Shown: in pieces, positions 9,136-17,155 of the stretch
Position numbering within the stretch: position 1 is the first letter of the stretch
How the letters are laid out: each line of letters starts with the position of its first letter
Assembly: GCF_000164695.2 (NCBI RefSeq)
Contig: NC_014643.1
Coordinates: 1,736,001-1,800,000 of the forward strand
Length of the DNA: 64,000 nucleotides
DNA from: Rothia dentocariosa ATCC 17931
GTDB taxonomy: Bacteria > Actinomycetota > Actinomycetes > Actinomycetales > Micrococcaceae
Direction of reading: 5' to 3'
Position numbers and translations under genes: made by a program
The notes under the pieces: generated by a model
What the model was told of the DNA's origin: nothing
Database searches by the model: none
The model's input: only the letters and a program-made list of their open reading frames with translations

Positions 9136-10785
9136 ATGAAATTAACAGATACCTCTTTTTCCAGCGAAAAGCTGCCCAGTGATGAGCAGCTACGCCGAAC
9201 CGTAGAACGAGTCTTAGGCCGTGCAGATGCAGCGGCACAGACCACTATCTACCCCGAAAGCACCGGTAGCACCGCACAACGCCGCGTGCTCGATACCCGT
9301 GCCCGAGAAATTTCCGATAATCAGCGGGAACACTCAGAATTTGACGGCGAGCAGGAAGACCTCGCCGAACGCCGCGCATTACGCCGAGTCGCCGGGCTTT
9401 CTACCGAGCTCGATGATGTGACTGAAGTTGAATACCGTCAGCTGCGCCTAGAACGCGTGGTTCTCGCCGGGCTGTGGACCGAAGGGACCGTCGAAGATGC
9501 TGAAAACTCCCTGCGAGAACTCGCTGCACTCGCCGAAACCGCAGGATCTGAAGTGCTGGACGGGCTAGTTCAGCGTCGCCTCAAACCAGACCCCGGAACT
9601 TTTCTTGGCTCAGGAAAAGCCCTCGAACTCAAAGACATTGTTGAGGCAAGCGGTGCTGATACTGTGATCGTCGATTCTGAATTAGCACCCTCACAACGAC
9701 GAGCCCTCGAAGATATCGTTAAAGTCAAAGTGATCGATCGTACCGCCCTGATTCTAGACATCTTCGCTCAACACGCGAAGTCTCGTGAAGGCAAAGCACA
9801 GGTCGAACTTGCCCAACTCGAATACATGCTTCCGCGTCTGCGCGGCTGGGGCGCATCCCTGTCACGCCAGGCAGGCGGGCGTGCAGCATCCGGTGAAGGC
9901 ATTGGTTCACGCGGACCTGGTGAAACCAAAATCGAGATGGATCGCCGCCGTCTGCGTGCCCGCATGGCAAAGCTCAAGCGCGAAATAGCTGCTATGGCGC
10001 CCGCACGTGAGACAAAACGCCTAAGCCGTAAACGCAACAGGGTACCCTCGGTCGCTATCGCGGGGTATACGAACGCAGGTAAGTCGTCGTTGCTGAATCG
10101 TCTGACCGATGCCGGTGTTCTGGTGGAGAACGCTCTCTTCGCAACCCTGGATCCGACCGTGCGCAAAGCACAGACTCCGGACGGCATCGGCTATACGCTT
10201 TCGGACACTGTAGGATTCGTGCGCTCGCTGCCCACCCAGCTCGTGGAAGCATTCCGTTCCACGCTCGAAGAGGTAGCCGATGCAGACGTGATTCTGCATG
10301 TGGTAGACGCATCTCACCCAGACCCTGAGGGGCAGATTCGCGCCGTGCGTGAGGTTATCGCAGATTTAGATGCTCGCCGTATACCCGAGATTATTGCGCT
10401 CAATAAAGCGGATGCGGCAGATCCCTTTATCCTCGAACGCATGCGGCAGCGCGAATCGAACCACGTCATCGTCTCGGCGCGCACAGGGGAGGGCATTGAC
10501 GAACTCAAGCAGAAGATTGCGGATACAATTCCGCGGCCATCGCTTGAAGTTAAATTACTGATCCCCTACAACCACGGTGAAGTTATTTCCCGTCTTCATG
10601 CTTGGGACGCTGAGATTAAAAGTACTGCGTTTGTCTCAGATGGAACCTTTGTCACCGCTTTGGTGCGTGAGGATGTTGCCGCAGAACTCTCTGACTATGT
10701 GATCGACGGCGAGCTCCTTGAAGTGCTTGAATTGGAGCTTCAAGACTCTGCCTCTGAACCCGAAAACGTCTGTGAACTCGCGTAA
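9136..10785 (+). CDS. hflX: GTPase HflX (ribosome-splitting factor)
   Basis: Ribosome-associated GTPase that rescues and splits stalled 70S ribosomes under stress. From the ATG at 9136 it is 549 aa. The N-terminal HflX domain carries 'RRLKPDPGTFLGSGKALEL' and the 'RGPGETKIEMDRRR' linker. The G domain has G1 GYTNAGKSS, G3 DTVGF and G4 NKAD. The first ~115 residues are a polar actinobacterial extension. The ATG is only 10 nt after a TAAAAT -10-like box, so the leader is very short or absent. The next gene (helicase) starts 17 nt after the stop, so the two are probably co-transcribed. Confidence 0.95.
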   Translation: MKLTDTSFSSEKLPSDEQLRRTVERVLGRADAAAQTTIYPESTGSTAQRRVLDTRAREISDNQREHSEFDGEQEDLAERRALRRVAGLSTELDDVTEVEYRQLRLERVVLAGLWTEGTVEDAENSLRELAALAETAGSEVLDGLVQRRLKPDPGTFLGSGKALELKDIVEASGADTVIVDSELAPSQRRALEDIVKVKVIDRTALILDIFAQHAKSREGKAQVELAQLEYMLPRLRGWGASLSRQAGGRAASGEGIGSRGPGETKIEMDRRRLRARMAKLKREIAAMAPARETKRLSRKRNRVPSVAIAGYTNAGKSSLLNRLTDAGVLVENALFATLDPTVRKAQTPDGIGYTLSDTVGFVRSLPTQLVEAFRSTLEEVADADVILHVVDASHPDPEGQIRAVREVIADLDARRIPEIIALNKADAADPFILERMRQRESNHVIVSARTGEGIDELKQKIADTIPRPSLEVKLLIPYNHGEVISRLHAWDAEIKSTAFVSDGTFVTALVREDVAAELSDYVIDGELLEVLELELQDSASEPENVCELA

Positions 10786-10802
10786 TGAGAGCGTGAGCGT
10801 CC

Positions 10803-12821
10803 GTGACCGATGATAATATTACTGCGCCCACCGGAGCGGAGCTTGAAACTCTGCCCGGTGCAAAGCCCGTGTTAGATTTGCTCGATCGTGCGATTGAAAA
10901 AACGGGCGGGCAAAAACGCCTCGGACAACGTAGGATGGCAGCCCATGTTGCGCAAGCTTTCGACCTTGAGCGGCATCTCCTCGTGCAGGCAGGCACCGGA
11001 ACCGGTAAATCCCTCGGATATTTGGTGCCAGCCCTGCATCATGCGGGTGCGAGCACAAAACCCATTATCGTGGCGACCGCAACCCTAGCCCTCCAAGCGC
11101 AGATCGTAAAACGAGACCTTCCAAAACTTATGGAGGCGCTCTCTTCTGAGCCCGAATCTGAAGCTCAGGTCGCAATCCTCAAGGGCAGGAACAATTACCT
11201 GTGCCTGCACAAACTCGACGGGGGATACCCCGAAGAGGAACCTGATACCCTCTTCGACATGCCTCAGCGTAGTATGTCTCGCATTGGTGAAGAGGTGCTG
11301 CGGTTAAGGTCCTGGGCGGAAAAAACCGAGACCGGCGACCGCGATGAACTTAAACCCGGTGTATCGGATCGTGCCTGGGCGCAGGTATCCGTGAGCGCCT
11401 CAGAGTGTTTGGGAAAACGCTGCCCCCTCGTTGAGGAGTGCTTTAGTGAGCGGGCGCGCCAAGAAGCATATGAAGCCGATCTTGTGATTACTAATCATGC
11501 GCTGCTTGCCATCAACGCTTTTGAAGGCTTAGGTGTACTTCCCGAACACGATATCGCTATTATTGACGAGGCGCATGAGCTCGCAGACCGCGTGACCGGC
11601 GCGGTGACGGATTCTCTTTCTGCTTCCTTAATTAGGCGTGCTGCTCGCGATATCCGCAAGAACTCCAAAGCAGACTCCAGCGCGCTTGAACAAGCCGCCG
11701 GTTCTTTAGAAACCGCATGTGAAGGTGTTTCTGAGGGCTTGATAGAAAGGCTCGAAGGGCGACTTCTGAACGCGCTCGCGGCTGTAGCCGATGCCGCACG
11801 GGCGGCGCTTTCCGACTCTAAGAGTGACAATAAAGAGGCGGATGCCGGGCTTCAGATGGCTCGTTCACGTGTCTCTGAGGTACACGATGCCGCAACGCGC
11901 ATGCTGGAGTCTGCCGAACACCGCGAAGTGCTGTGGCTATCTCGCCAGGGTAATTGGGAAAACGGACGATATACGGCGGCATCCGATCAGGATCCCGCCA
12001 CACTCCACGTTGCTCCTTTGAACATCGGAAGCCGTTTGCGTGAGGGGCTTTTTGAGGACCGTACCGTTATTCTTACGAGTGCAACCCTTACCGTGGGCGA
12101 ATCCTTCGATGCGGTAGCAGGTGCCCTAGGGTTAGCGGGGCCGCAAGCTCCGCGCTGGGAAGGTCTTGATGTAGGCTCTCCTTTTGATTATCCACGGCAG
12201 GGAATTCTGTACGTGGCTTCCGACTTGCCCAAACCGAGCTTTGGCGTGAATCCTCAGCAGCTCGAACGATTACGCGAATTATGTGAAGCTTCTGGTGGTG
12301 GGGCTCTGGGGTTATTCTCATCGAAGCGAGGTGCCGAGCAAGCGGCTGAATATGTACGTCAGCACACGGATTTGAATATTCTCTTGCAGGGAGAGTCTTC
12401 GTTGCGGGCTCTTGTCGAGGAGTTTACTGAAGATATAAATGCTTGTCTTTTCGGCACCATGAGCCTTTGGCAGGGAGTAGATGTTCCCGGAGACTCCTGT
12501 CGTCTGGTACTGATGGACCGTATACCGTTCCCGCGCCCAGACGATCCACTCGCTCAAGCGCGTACCCGTGCCGTGGCAGAAAAAGGCGGGAATGGGTTTA
12601 TGGCTGTTTCGGCATATCATGCGGCAATCCGCATGTCTCAGGGAGCAGGGCGATTGATACGTTCCGTCCACGATCGCGGGGTAGTGGCGATCCTTGACTC
12701 TAGGCTGGCGACTCAGCGATACAGTGGGTACCTGATGCGGGCGATGCCTAACCTTTGGACCACCCAGGATAAGAATGTTGTTTTGGGTGCTTTAGAACGG
12801 CTTTACCAGAGTATTGACTAA
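10803..12821 (+). CDS. DinG/XPD-family ATP-dependent DNA helicase
   Basis: Superfamily-2, 4Fe-4S containing 5'-3' DNA helicase of the DinG/YoaA type, 672 aa from a GTG. Walker A AGTGTGKS is at 63-70. The iron-sulfur cysteines are C134, C202, C207 and C213, spaced as in XPD. The DEAH box is at 255-258 and the C-terminal motif 'MSQGAGRLIRS' is present. The role is probably removal of R-loops and unusual DNA structures during repair. It sits between hflX and lexA, a common actinobacterial position. The GTG is favoured because it directly follows hflX and GAGCGTGAGCGTCC offers weak Shine-Dalgarno pairing. Confidence 0.93.
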   Translation: MTDDNITAPTGAELETLPGAKPVLDLLDRAIEKTGGQKRLGQRRMAAHVAQAFDLERHLLVQAGTGTGKSLGYLVPALHHAGASTKPIIVATATLALQAQIVKRDLPKLMEALSSEPESEAQVAILKGRNNYLCLHKLDGGYPEEEPDTLFDMPQRSMSRIGEEVLRLRSWAEKTETGDRDELKPGVSDRAWAQVSVSASECLGKRCPLVEECFSERARQEAYEADLVITNHALLAINAFEGLGVLPEHDIAIIDEAHELADRVTGAVTDSLSASLIRRAARDIRKNSKADSSALEQAAGSLETACEGVSEGLIERLEGRLLNALAAVADAARAALSDSKSDNKEADAGLQMARSRVSEVHDAATRMLESAEHREVLWLSRQGNWENGRYTAASDQDPATLHVAPLNIGSRLREGLFEDRTVILTSATLTVGESFDAVAGALGLAGPQAPRWEGLDVGSPFDYPRQGILYVASDLPKPSFGVNPQQLERLRELCEASGGGALGLFSSKRGAEQAAEYVRQHTDLNILLQGESSLRALVEEFTEDINACLFGTMSLWQGVDVPGDSCRLVLMDRIPFPRPDDPLAQARTRAVAEKGGNGFMAVSAYHAAIRMSQGAGRLIRSVHDRGVVAILDSRLATQRYSGYLMRAMPNLWTTQDKNVVLGALERLYQSID

Positions 12822-12916
12822 AAGCAATAAGATACGCGGGCTTAATGCACGTTGTATTCCGGTACTGGTGCCGAGACATAAACGTAGCGAAGCGTCCATA
12901 GATGTAATGTGAGAAA

Positions 12917-12945
12917 GGGAGGGTACCGTTCAACGGTGCCCTCCC
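12917..12945. terminator. Hairpin after the helicase gene
   Basis: 12-bp stem (arms 12917-12928 and 12934-12945, one G-T pair) with a TTCAA loop, between the helicase and the convergent VOC gene. It has no clear T-run. Confidence 0.7.
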
Positions 12946-12983
12946 TGATGTATTGTGCGCTTATGGCTGCCTATAGTAATTAG

Positions 12984-13352
12984 TTAGTCTATCGGGGAAA
13001 CTCGGATACGGTTCCCATCTAGATCACTTGCTACGAAAGTCATCCCAAATACATCACGATGGGGCTCTTCCAATATGACAACCCCTTGTTCCACCCAGGC
13101 TTGGTACTGCGTGAGGATTTCTGCATCGGAACCCTTGAGATTTATACATACCTCAGACGTACGTGTTGAAGTTTCATGAAGAGTATTGCTTGCTCCGGTC
13201 CACAACGCTAGCGAGACTCCCGGCGCTAAATCCATGGTGACATAGCGTGGCGAGGTAAAACTGACCTCAAGATTTAAAATGCTCGTATAGAAGGACACTG
13301 AGGCCTCGATATCCGATACATAGACAATAAAAACGATCTCACGGTCAATCAT
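12984..13352 (-). CDS. VOC superfamily (glyoxalase/bleomycin-resistance-like) protein
   Basis: 122-aa single-module VOC protein with the βαβββ start 'IVFIVYVSDIEASVSFYTSILNLEVSF' and the closing 'FGMTFVASDLDGNRIRVSP'. The family covers glyoxalases, dioxygenases and antibiotic-binding proteins, and the substrate cannot be read from sequence. The ATG at 13352 was preferred to the one 8 codons upstream because AGAAGG lies 12 nt before it and the extra residues do not fit the fold. It lies downstream of lexA on the same strand with about 100 bp between them. Confidence 0.8.
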   Translation of the reverse strand: MIDREIVFIVYVSDIEASVSFYTSILNLEVSFTSPRYVTMDLAPGVSLALWTGASNTLHETSTRTSEVCINLKGSDAEILTQYQAWVEQGVVILEEPHRDVFGMTFVASDLDGNRIRVSPID

Positions 13353-13454
13353 TGTGCTGTTGTTCCTTCTGGACATGAGACGGTTGAATACGCAGGAACG
13401 GAACCTCTAGCGCGTGTCTTTTGAGAAAAACGCGCGCAGTTCAGAAGATCCCTG

Positions 13455-14123
13455 TTAGATGCTTCGCAGAACAGAAACTACTTTACCCATCACCGTGGCG
13501 CGGTCGCCGAGTATGGGCTCATATTGGGAATTTCGGGGGAGCAGCCAGGTATGACCATCTACTTGGCGGAATACTTTGACGGTCGCTTCGTCGTCAAGAA
13601 GAGCCGCAACAATGTCTCCATTATCAGCGGTGTGTTGTTCACGCACAACAACCCAGTCACCGTCGCATATGGCGGCGTCAATCATAGAATCCCCTTTGAC
13701 GCGAAGCATGAAGAGCTTCCCGCTGCCCACGAGCTGGCGGGGGAGAGAGAGAACATCCTCAACGGATTGCTCAGCCGTAATAGGCCCACCAGCAGCAATG
13801 CGACCTACGAGGGGCACGGGAACCATATCCTCATCGCTCACCTCAAATGTAGGCAGCTCCGGAAAATGGGCTGAAGTGCCCTCATGCTCTAGATCGTCAA
13901 GAATCTCAATGGCACGCGGTAGTTTTGGATCGCGGCGAATATACCCCATCTTCTCAAGACGACCGAGCTGATGAGTCACCGAAGAAAGCGAAGCCAACCC
14001 AACGATATCGCCAATCTGACGCATCGAAGGGGGATATCCCTTCTGCTCGATTTCTGTACGAATCGCATCCAAAATTTTCTGCTGACGCGGAGTCAGCGGA
14101 GGGCGCTGAGCTTCGGGTGTCAT
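13455..14123 (-). CDS. lexA: SOS repressor LexA
   Basis: Transcriptional repressor of SOS genes that self-cleaves on activated RecA. 222 aa. N-terminal winged helix (about 10-75, '[21 protein letters not shown]'). The cleavage site is Ala111-Gly112 (RIAAGGP), with catalytic Ser146 (GDSM) and Lys183 (TVKVF). All functional residues are present. An AGAAGG ribosome-binding site precedes the ATG. It is divergent from the LysM-domain gene, with a palindromic SOS-box candidate in the 460-bp gap, as in M. tuberculosis (lexA/Rv2719c) and Corynebacterium (lexA/divS). Confidence 0.97.
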   Translation of the reverse strand: MTPEAQRPPLTPRQQKILDAIRTEIEQKGYPPSMRQIGDIVGLASLSSVTHQLGRLEKMGYIRRDPKLPRAIEILDDLEHEGTSAHFPELPTFEVSDEDMVPVPLVGRIAAGGPITAEQSVEDVLSLPRQLVGSGKLFMLRVKGDSMIDAAICDGDWVVVREQHTADNGDIVAALLDDEATVKVFRQVDGHTWLLPRNSQYEPILGDRATVMGKVVSVLRSI

Positions 14124-14304
14124 GCGGAGCCTTCTTTCTAACTATTTACGCACGCCATGGTTCCTAGAGTATTGACTGGATCCAGGTAAGCATAACGATG
14201 AACCGTCTCGTTCTCAGTCTAAAGCATCAGAGAGAAAACTTCAAACAAATATTCTATGAACCTCGAATATAATCGAAGAAATATTTAGTAACTTTCTACT
14301 AGAC

Positions 14305-14324
14305 TATCGAAACTAGATTCGATA
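14305..14324. promoter_or_regulatory. Candidate LexA (SOS) operator
   Basis: TATCGAA-N6-TTCGATA, an 18/20 palindrome containing TCGAA-N6-TTCGA, the frame of actinobacterial SOS boxes. It lies in the lexA/LysM divergent region about 180 bp from lexA. The central GAAC/GTTC bases are not the ideal ones (A/T instead of C/G). Confidence 0.5.
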
Positions 14325-14421
14325 TAGTTGGTGTCTACGGAAGACATATTCGATAAAAGTTGAGGTCTTTCGGTGAAATGTTCTAGTTCAGGCTCTTGCT
14401 ATGCAGGGATTATCGGTCTTC

Positions 14422-14439
14422 GAAATACTTCGGTATTTC
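14422..14439 (+). other. UUCG-tetraloop hairpin upstream of LysM gene
   Basis: GAAATAC-TTCG-GTATTTC, a perfect 7-bp stem closed by a C(UUCG)G tetraloop, lying in the probable 5' leader of the LysM gene about 145 nt before its start. No T-run follows. Together with 14305-14324 it is the only clear structure in the 460-bp lexA/LysM gap. Confidence 0.45.
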
Positions 14440-14582
14440 TAGAGCATCTTGAGAGAATCCGAAAGCAAAATATGTGCTTTCTGCAGGAATATGAACTCAT
14501 ACCAACCGCATTATGAGCATTGAGAATGGTGTGTAACGGCGAGGATATGAACTTGTCACACACCAGAGGAAAGGAAAATACT

Positions 14583-15224
14583 ATGGCAACGGCTGCTTCT
14601 TCCTCCCGGATTCCGGCGGGGTTAACCGTCATTCACCCGGCTCGTGTTCGTCAGGGCTCTTATCGAGCACGTACACACTATGCTTCACCGAGCCGTTCCC
14701 GTGTGCCTCATCCTCATCCTCGACTGACTTTTCCTCAAGTACAAGCTGTATACGAGACTTCATTCTCAGCTGCACCACAGAAAGTGAACGTCACATCTTC
14801 CTCTCAGACTCAGCAGAGCGTAACCGGTAAAACATCAAGCGGACAGCGGCGGGTTCCAGAAAAACTTAAAGGTGTGTCGGTGGTTAATAAGCGCAATCCC
14901 TCATTTTTCACACGTGCTATGCATTGCTCTAGGGCTCTGAAAAATTGGGTTTTTGGCATTCCGCTGATAACGCTGGCGGCCCTTGTCGTTCTTGGGGCGA
15001 TCATTCTTATATCGCCGCATACAGCAAACGCTGGAAATAATTCTCAAGGCGCAGGAACCCGGTACGTGACCGTTCAATCTGGAGATACGCTCTGGGATAT
15101 TGCACAAGAGGTAGACCCGAAGACTGATCCACGCGACACCATGGTGCAGATCAGTAAACTTAATGATCTGCAGGGTTCAACTGTCAAAGTCGGGCAGCGT
15201 CTAGAAGTCCCAAATGTGCGATAG
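14583..15224 (+). CDS. LysM-domain membrane protein, SOS division-inhibitor candidate
   Basis: 213-aa protein. Residues 1-120 are cytoplasmic and Ser/Arg-rich, one TM helix spans about 122-144 (WVFGIPLITLAALVVLGAI), and a C-terminal LysM peptidoglycan-binding module covers about 160-210 ('VTVQSGDTLWDIAQ...VKVGQRLEVP'). The ATG at 14583 has AGGAAAGGA upstream. Position divergent from lexA and architecture match M. tuberculosis ChiZ (Rv2719c) and Corynebacterium DivS, SOS-induced proteins that block septation. I infer the same role. No catalytic hydrolase domain is seen. A weak 7-bp hairpin (15220-15241) begins within the stop codon and may terminate it. Confidence 0.75.
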   Translation: MATAASSSRIPAGLTVIHPARVRQGSYRARTHYASPSRSRVPHPHPRLTFPQVQAVYETSFSAAPQKVNVTSSSQTQQSVTGKTSSGQRRVPEKLKGVSVVNKRNPSFFTRAMHCSRALKNWVFGIPLITLAALVVLGAIILISPHTANAGNNSQGAGTRYVTVQSGDTLWDIAQEVDPKTDPRDTMVQISKLNDLQGSTVKVGQRLEVPNVR

Positions 15225-15517
15225 CAGCCATAGTTGCTATCTAGAAAACGTGACTGGATGTGCGCTTATTATAACTATTCCGCATTCTTTGCTCTCATGA
15301 CTAATTTGCGACTGGTGGCTTTGAAGGGACCTGTATCGCGTAAGGCCCTTTTATGGACATATGGTGCTCAATACAGGCGATATAACATGCGGTATGCGAT
15401 GATAGCGTGAGATTAGGGGCAGAAACCTTGGAGTTTGTACCCTAGAGATACATGACATTTGTATGCTCGCCCGGTTGTTCGTCTGGAATCCGGTGGGAGC
15501 GGAACTAAGGAGTCTCT
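15225..15517 (+). other. Intergenic region where hisC/hisB would be expected
   Basis: About 290 bp between the LysM gene and the HisH-like gene. In relatives such as Arthrobacter hisC and hisB normally precede hisH here. I see no hisC/hisB coding remnant, only the hairpin at 15220-15241 and a weak imperfect hairpin near 15323-15352. A promoter for the HisH-like gene must lie here but no box is convincing. Confidence 0.4.
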
Positions 15518-16180
15518 ATGCCCACACGTCCCACAGTAGCTATACTTGGCGAATTTGGCACATATGGCGAGCTCCAGCAAGCGTGCGAGCGCGTCGGTGC
15601 CCAAGCGTTCGTTACCACAGATCTCGATTCTCTACGAGACGCTGATGGTACGGTGATTGCTGGCCATAAGAAATCTCTCGAAACATACGAGGCTGTGCGG
15701 AAACTCCACGGTGATCGGGTGCTTGGCAGGCGCGTTGCAGGCGGCCGTCCTGTCCTTGTTGCGGGGGCTGGTTTTGGGATGTTATTTGAAGTTATCCGAA
15801 CCGTGAACCCAGAGCTTGGAGACCTTGATATTTCTGCACTAGGAGAGTGGCCGGGTGCTGCACAAGATCTAGCCACCGCTGGGGCTCATCCAGGATGCTA
15901 TAGGGTTGAGGCCGCTGTGTCCAGTAAATTTTTACAGGATCTTCCTGAACCCCTAAATTTCAAAGCAGAGGATGGCGTGTTTACCTGGGATTTTGACCAG
16001 AGTATAGACTATATGGAGCCGCCTGCTGTCAGTTGGACTGATGCAGATCCGCGTTATATTGCAGCTGTCGAGAATGGTCCTCTCACAGCAATTCAATTTT
16101 GTCCGGTAGCTTCGGGTGCTGCAGGTGAAGAATTTCTTCGCCGCTGGGTTGCGCATCTTCCCGTCATGAACCGTTTGTAG
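15518..16180 (+). CDS. HisH-like protein with all glutaminase residues lost
   Basis: 220-aa class I glutamine amidotransferase fold, clearly aligned to HisH (imidazole glycerol phosphate synthase glutaminase subunit): 'ACERVGAQAFVTTD', 'DADGTVIAG', 'GDRVLGRRVAGGRPVL', 'EWPGA' and 'ENGPLTAIQFCPVASGAAGEEFLRRW'. The nucleophile Cys of G(I/V)CVGMQ is Gly83. The His and Glu of FHPEKSG are Cys195 and Val197. The oxyanion region and the PHMGWN block are also changed. It cannot work as a glutaminase by the known mechanism. The frame is intact, with 'aactaaggag' as RBS. It heads a cluster with a small membrane protein and PriA. It may be a scaffold or a decaying gene. Confidence 0.8.
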   Translation: MPTRPTVAILGEFGTYGELQQACERVGAQAFVTTDLDSLRDADGTVIAGHKKSLETYEAVRKLHGDRVLGRRVAGGRPVLVAGAGFGMLFEVIRTVNPELGDLDISALGEWPGAAQDLATAGAHPGCYRVEAAVSSKFLQDLPEPLNFKAEDGVFTWDFDQSIDYMEPPAVSWTDADPRYIAAVENGPLTAIQFCPVASGAAGEEFLRRWVAHLPVMNRL

Positions 16181-16218
16181 CATCATAAATTTTACGAAAA
16201 ACTGCGAAGGAGCATCAC

Positions 16219-16398
16219 ATGTCACCTCTATACTCCGGACTTATTCTTATGACTGTTGGGGCATTCTTTGCCGGTGGGGGTATATCTTTCCGTAAACAGG
16301 GCATATCTCTTGGCGCGCAGATTGTGCTGTGGATTATTGCTTTAGCCCTCTTCGGCTACGGAGCATATGTAACTTTCGTATACGGGTCACAGGGATAA
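16219..16398 (+). CDS. Small two-TM membrane protein between HisH-like and PriA
   Basis: 59-aa ORF starting at an ATG with GAAGGAG 6 nt upstream. It has two hydrophobic segments ('SGLILMTVGAFFAGGGISF' and 'IVLWIIALALFGYGAYVTF') joined by a short basic loop (RKQG), which suggests a hairpin membrane protein. The stop is 4 nt before the priA ATG, so it is probably translationally coupled. I believe a small hypothetical gene also occurs here in related Micrococcaceae (from memory, unchecked). Function is unknown. Confidence 0.7.
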   Translation: MSPLYSGLILMTVGAFFAGGGISFRKQGISLGAQIVLWIIALALFGYGAYVTFVYGSQG

Positions 16399-16402
16399 GA
16401 AT

Positions 16403-17155
16403 ATGGGTACTCTAGAACTTCTTCCCGCAGTCGATATTGCTCAGGGGCGTGCAGTGCGTCCCGTAGGCGGTCGCCTCTCCCAACAGAGTGAGGGTACAGA
16501 TCCGGTGGAAGCGGCTCTATCGTGGCGCCGCGCGGGGGCACGATGGATTCATCTTGTTGATCTGGATTTGGCGTTTGGCCGTGGTAACAACATTCGCACC
16601 CTTCGCAAGGTTATTGATCGAGTTCGTGCGATAGCTCAGAATCCTATAAAAATACAGGTCAGTGGCGGTGTTAAAGATGAACGTTCTTTGGAAATCGCCT
16701 TGAGTCTTGAACCCGATCGCATCAACGTGACGTCGGCGGCGCTGCAGCATCCGGCATGGTTAGAGAAAACACTAGGGCACTATGGTGAGCGGATAGCTCT
16801 GGGTTTGGATGCTCGCAATGGAACCGTTGTAGCACGTGGGACCGAATGGTGTGGCGATTCCGTGCATAACACAGTGCGATGGCTGCAAACTGCGGGAGCA
16901 TGCCGATATATTGTGACAGATGTAAGCCGAGATGGTGCTCTCTCAGGGCCTGGGCTACAGCTGCTTCGTGAAGTTCTCAGTCTCACTGAGCATCCCGTTG
17001 TGGCTTCGGGAGGTGTTGCTTCACTGGAAGATATTCGCACTCTTCGTGCGCTGACGAATCAGGGCTTGGAAGGTCTTGTCCTAGGGAAGGCACTGTACGT
17101 CGGCAATTTTACTTTTGAAGAGGCTCTTAAGGCGGCTAATGATGATGCCTCATAA
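16403..17155 (+). CDS. priA: HisA/PriA phosphoribosyl isomerase
   Basis: (βα)8-barrel isomerase of histidine synthesis (ProFAR to PRFAR); in Actinobacteria the PriA form also performs the TrpF step of tryptophan synthesis. 250 aa. The general acid/base aspartates are D11 (LPAVDIAQG) and D173 (VTDVSRDG). The two phosphate loops are 'VSGGVKDERSLEIAL' and 'VVASGGVASLEDI'. In the loop around R145 the PriA pattern ARGW is replaced by ARGTEW (W149), so dual specificity is uncertain. It starts 4 nt after the small membrane gene and overlaps sseB at its end. Unlike the HisH-like neighbour it looks enzymatically intact. Confidence 0.85.
   Translation: MGTLELLPAVDIAQGRAVRPVGGRLSQQSEGTDPVEAALSWRRAGARWIHLVDLDLAFGRGNNIRTLRKVIDRVRAIAQNPIKIQVSGGVKDERSLEIALSLEPDRINVTSAALQHPAWLEKTLGHYGERIALGLDARNGTVVARGTEWCGDSVHNTVRWLQTAGACRYIVTDVSRDGALSGPGLQLLREVLSLTEHPVVASGGVASLEDIRTLRALTNQGLEGLVLGKALYVGNFTFEEALKAANDDAS

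Noticed and set aside
13353..13376. Upstream ATG of the VOC gene
   Set aside because: It would place the AGAAGG RBS inside the coding sequence and add residues not fitting the VOC fold.
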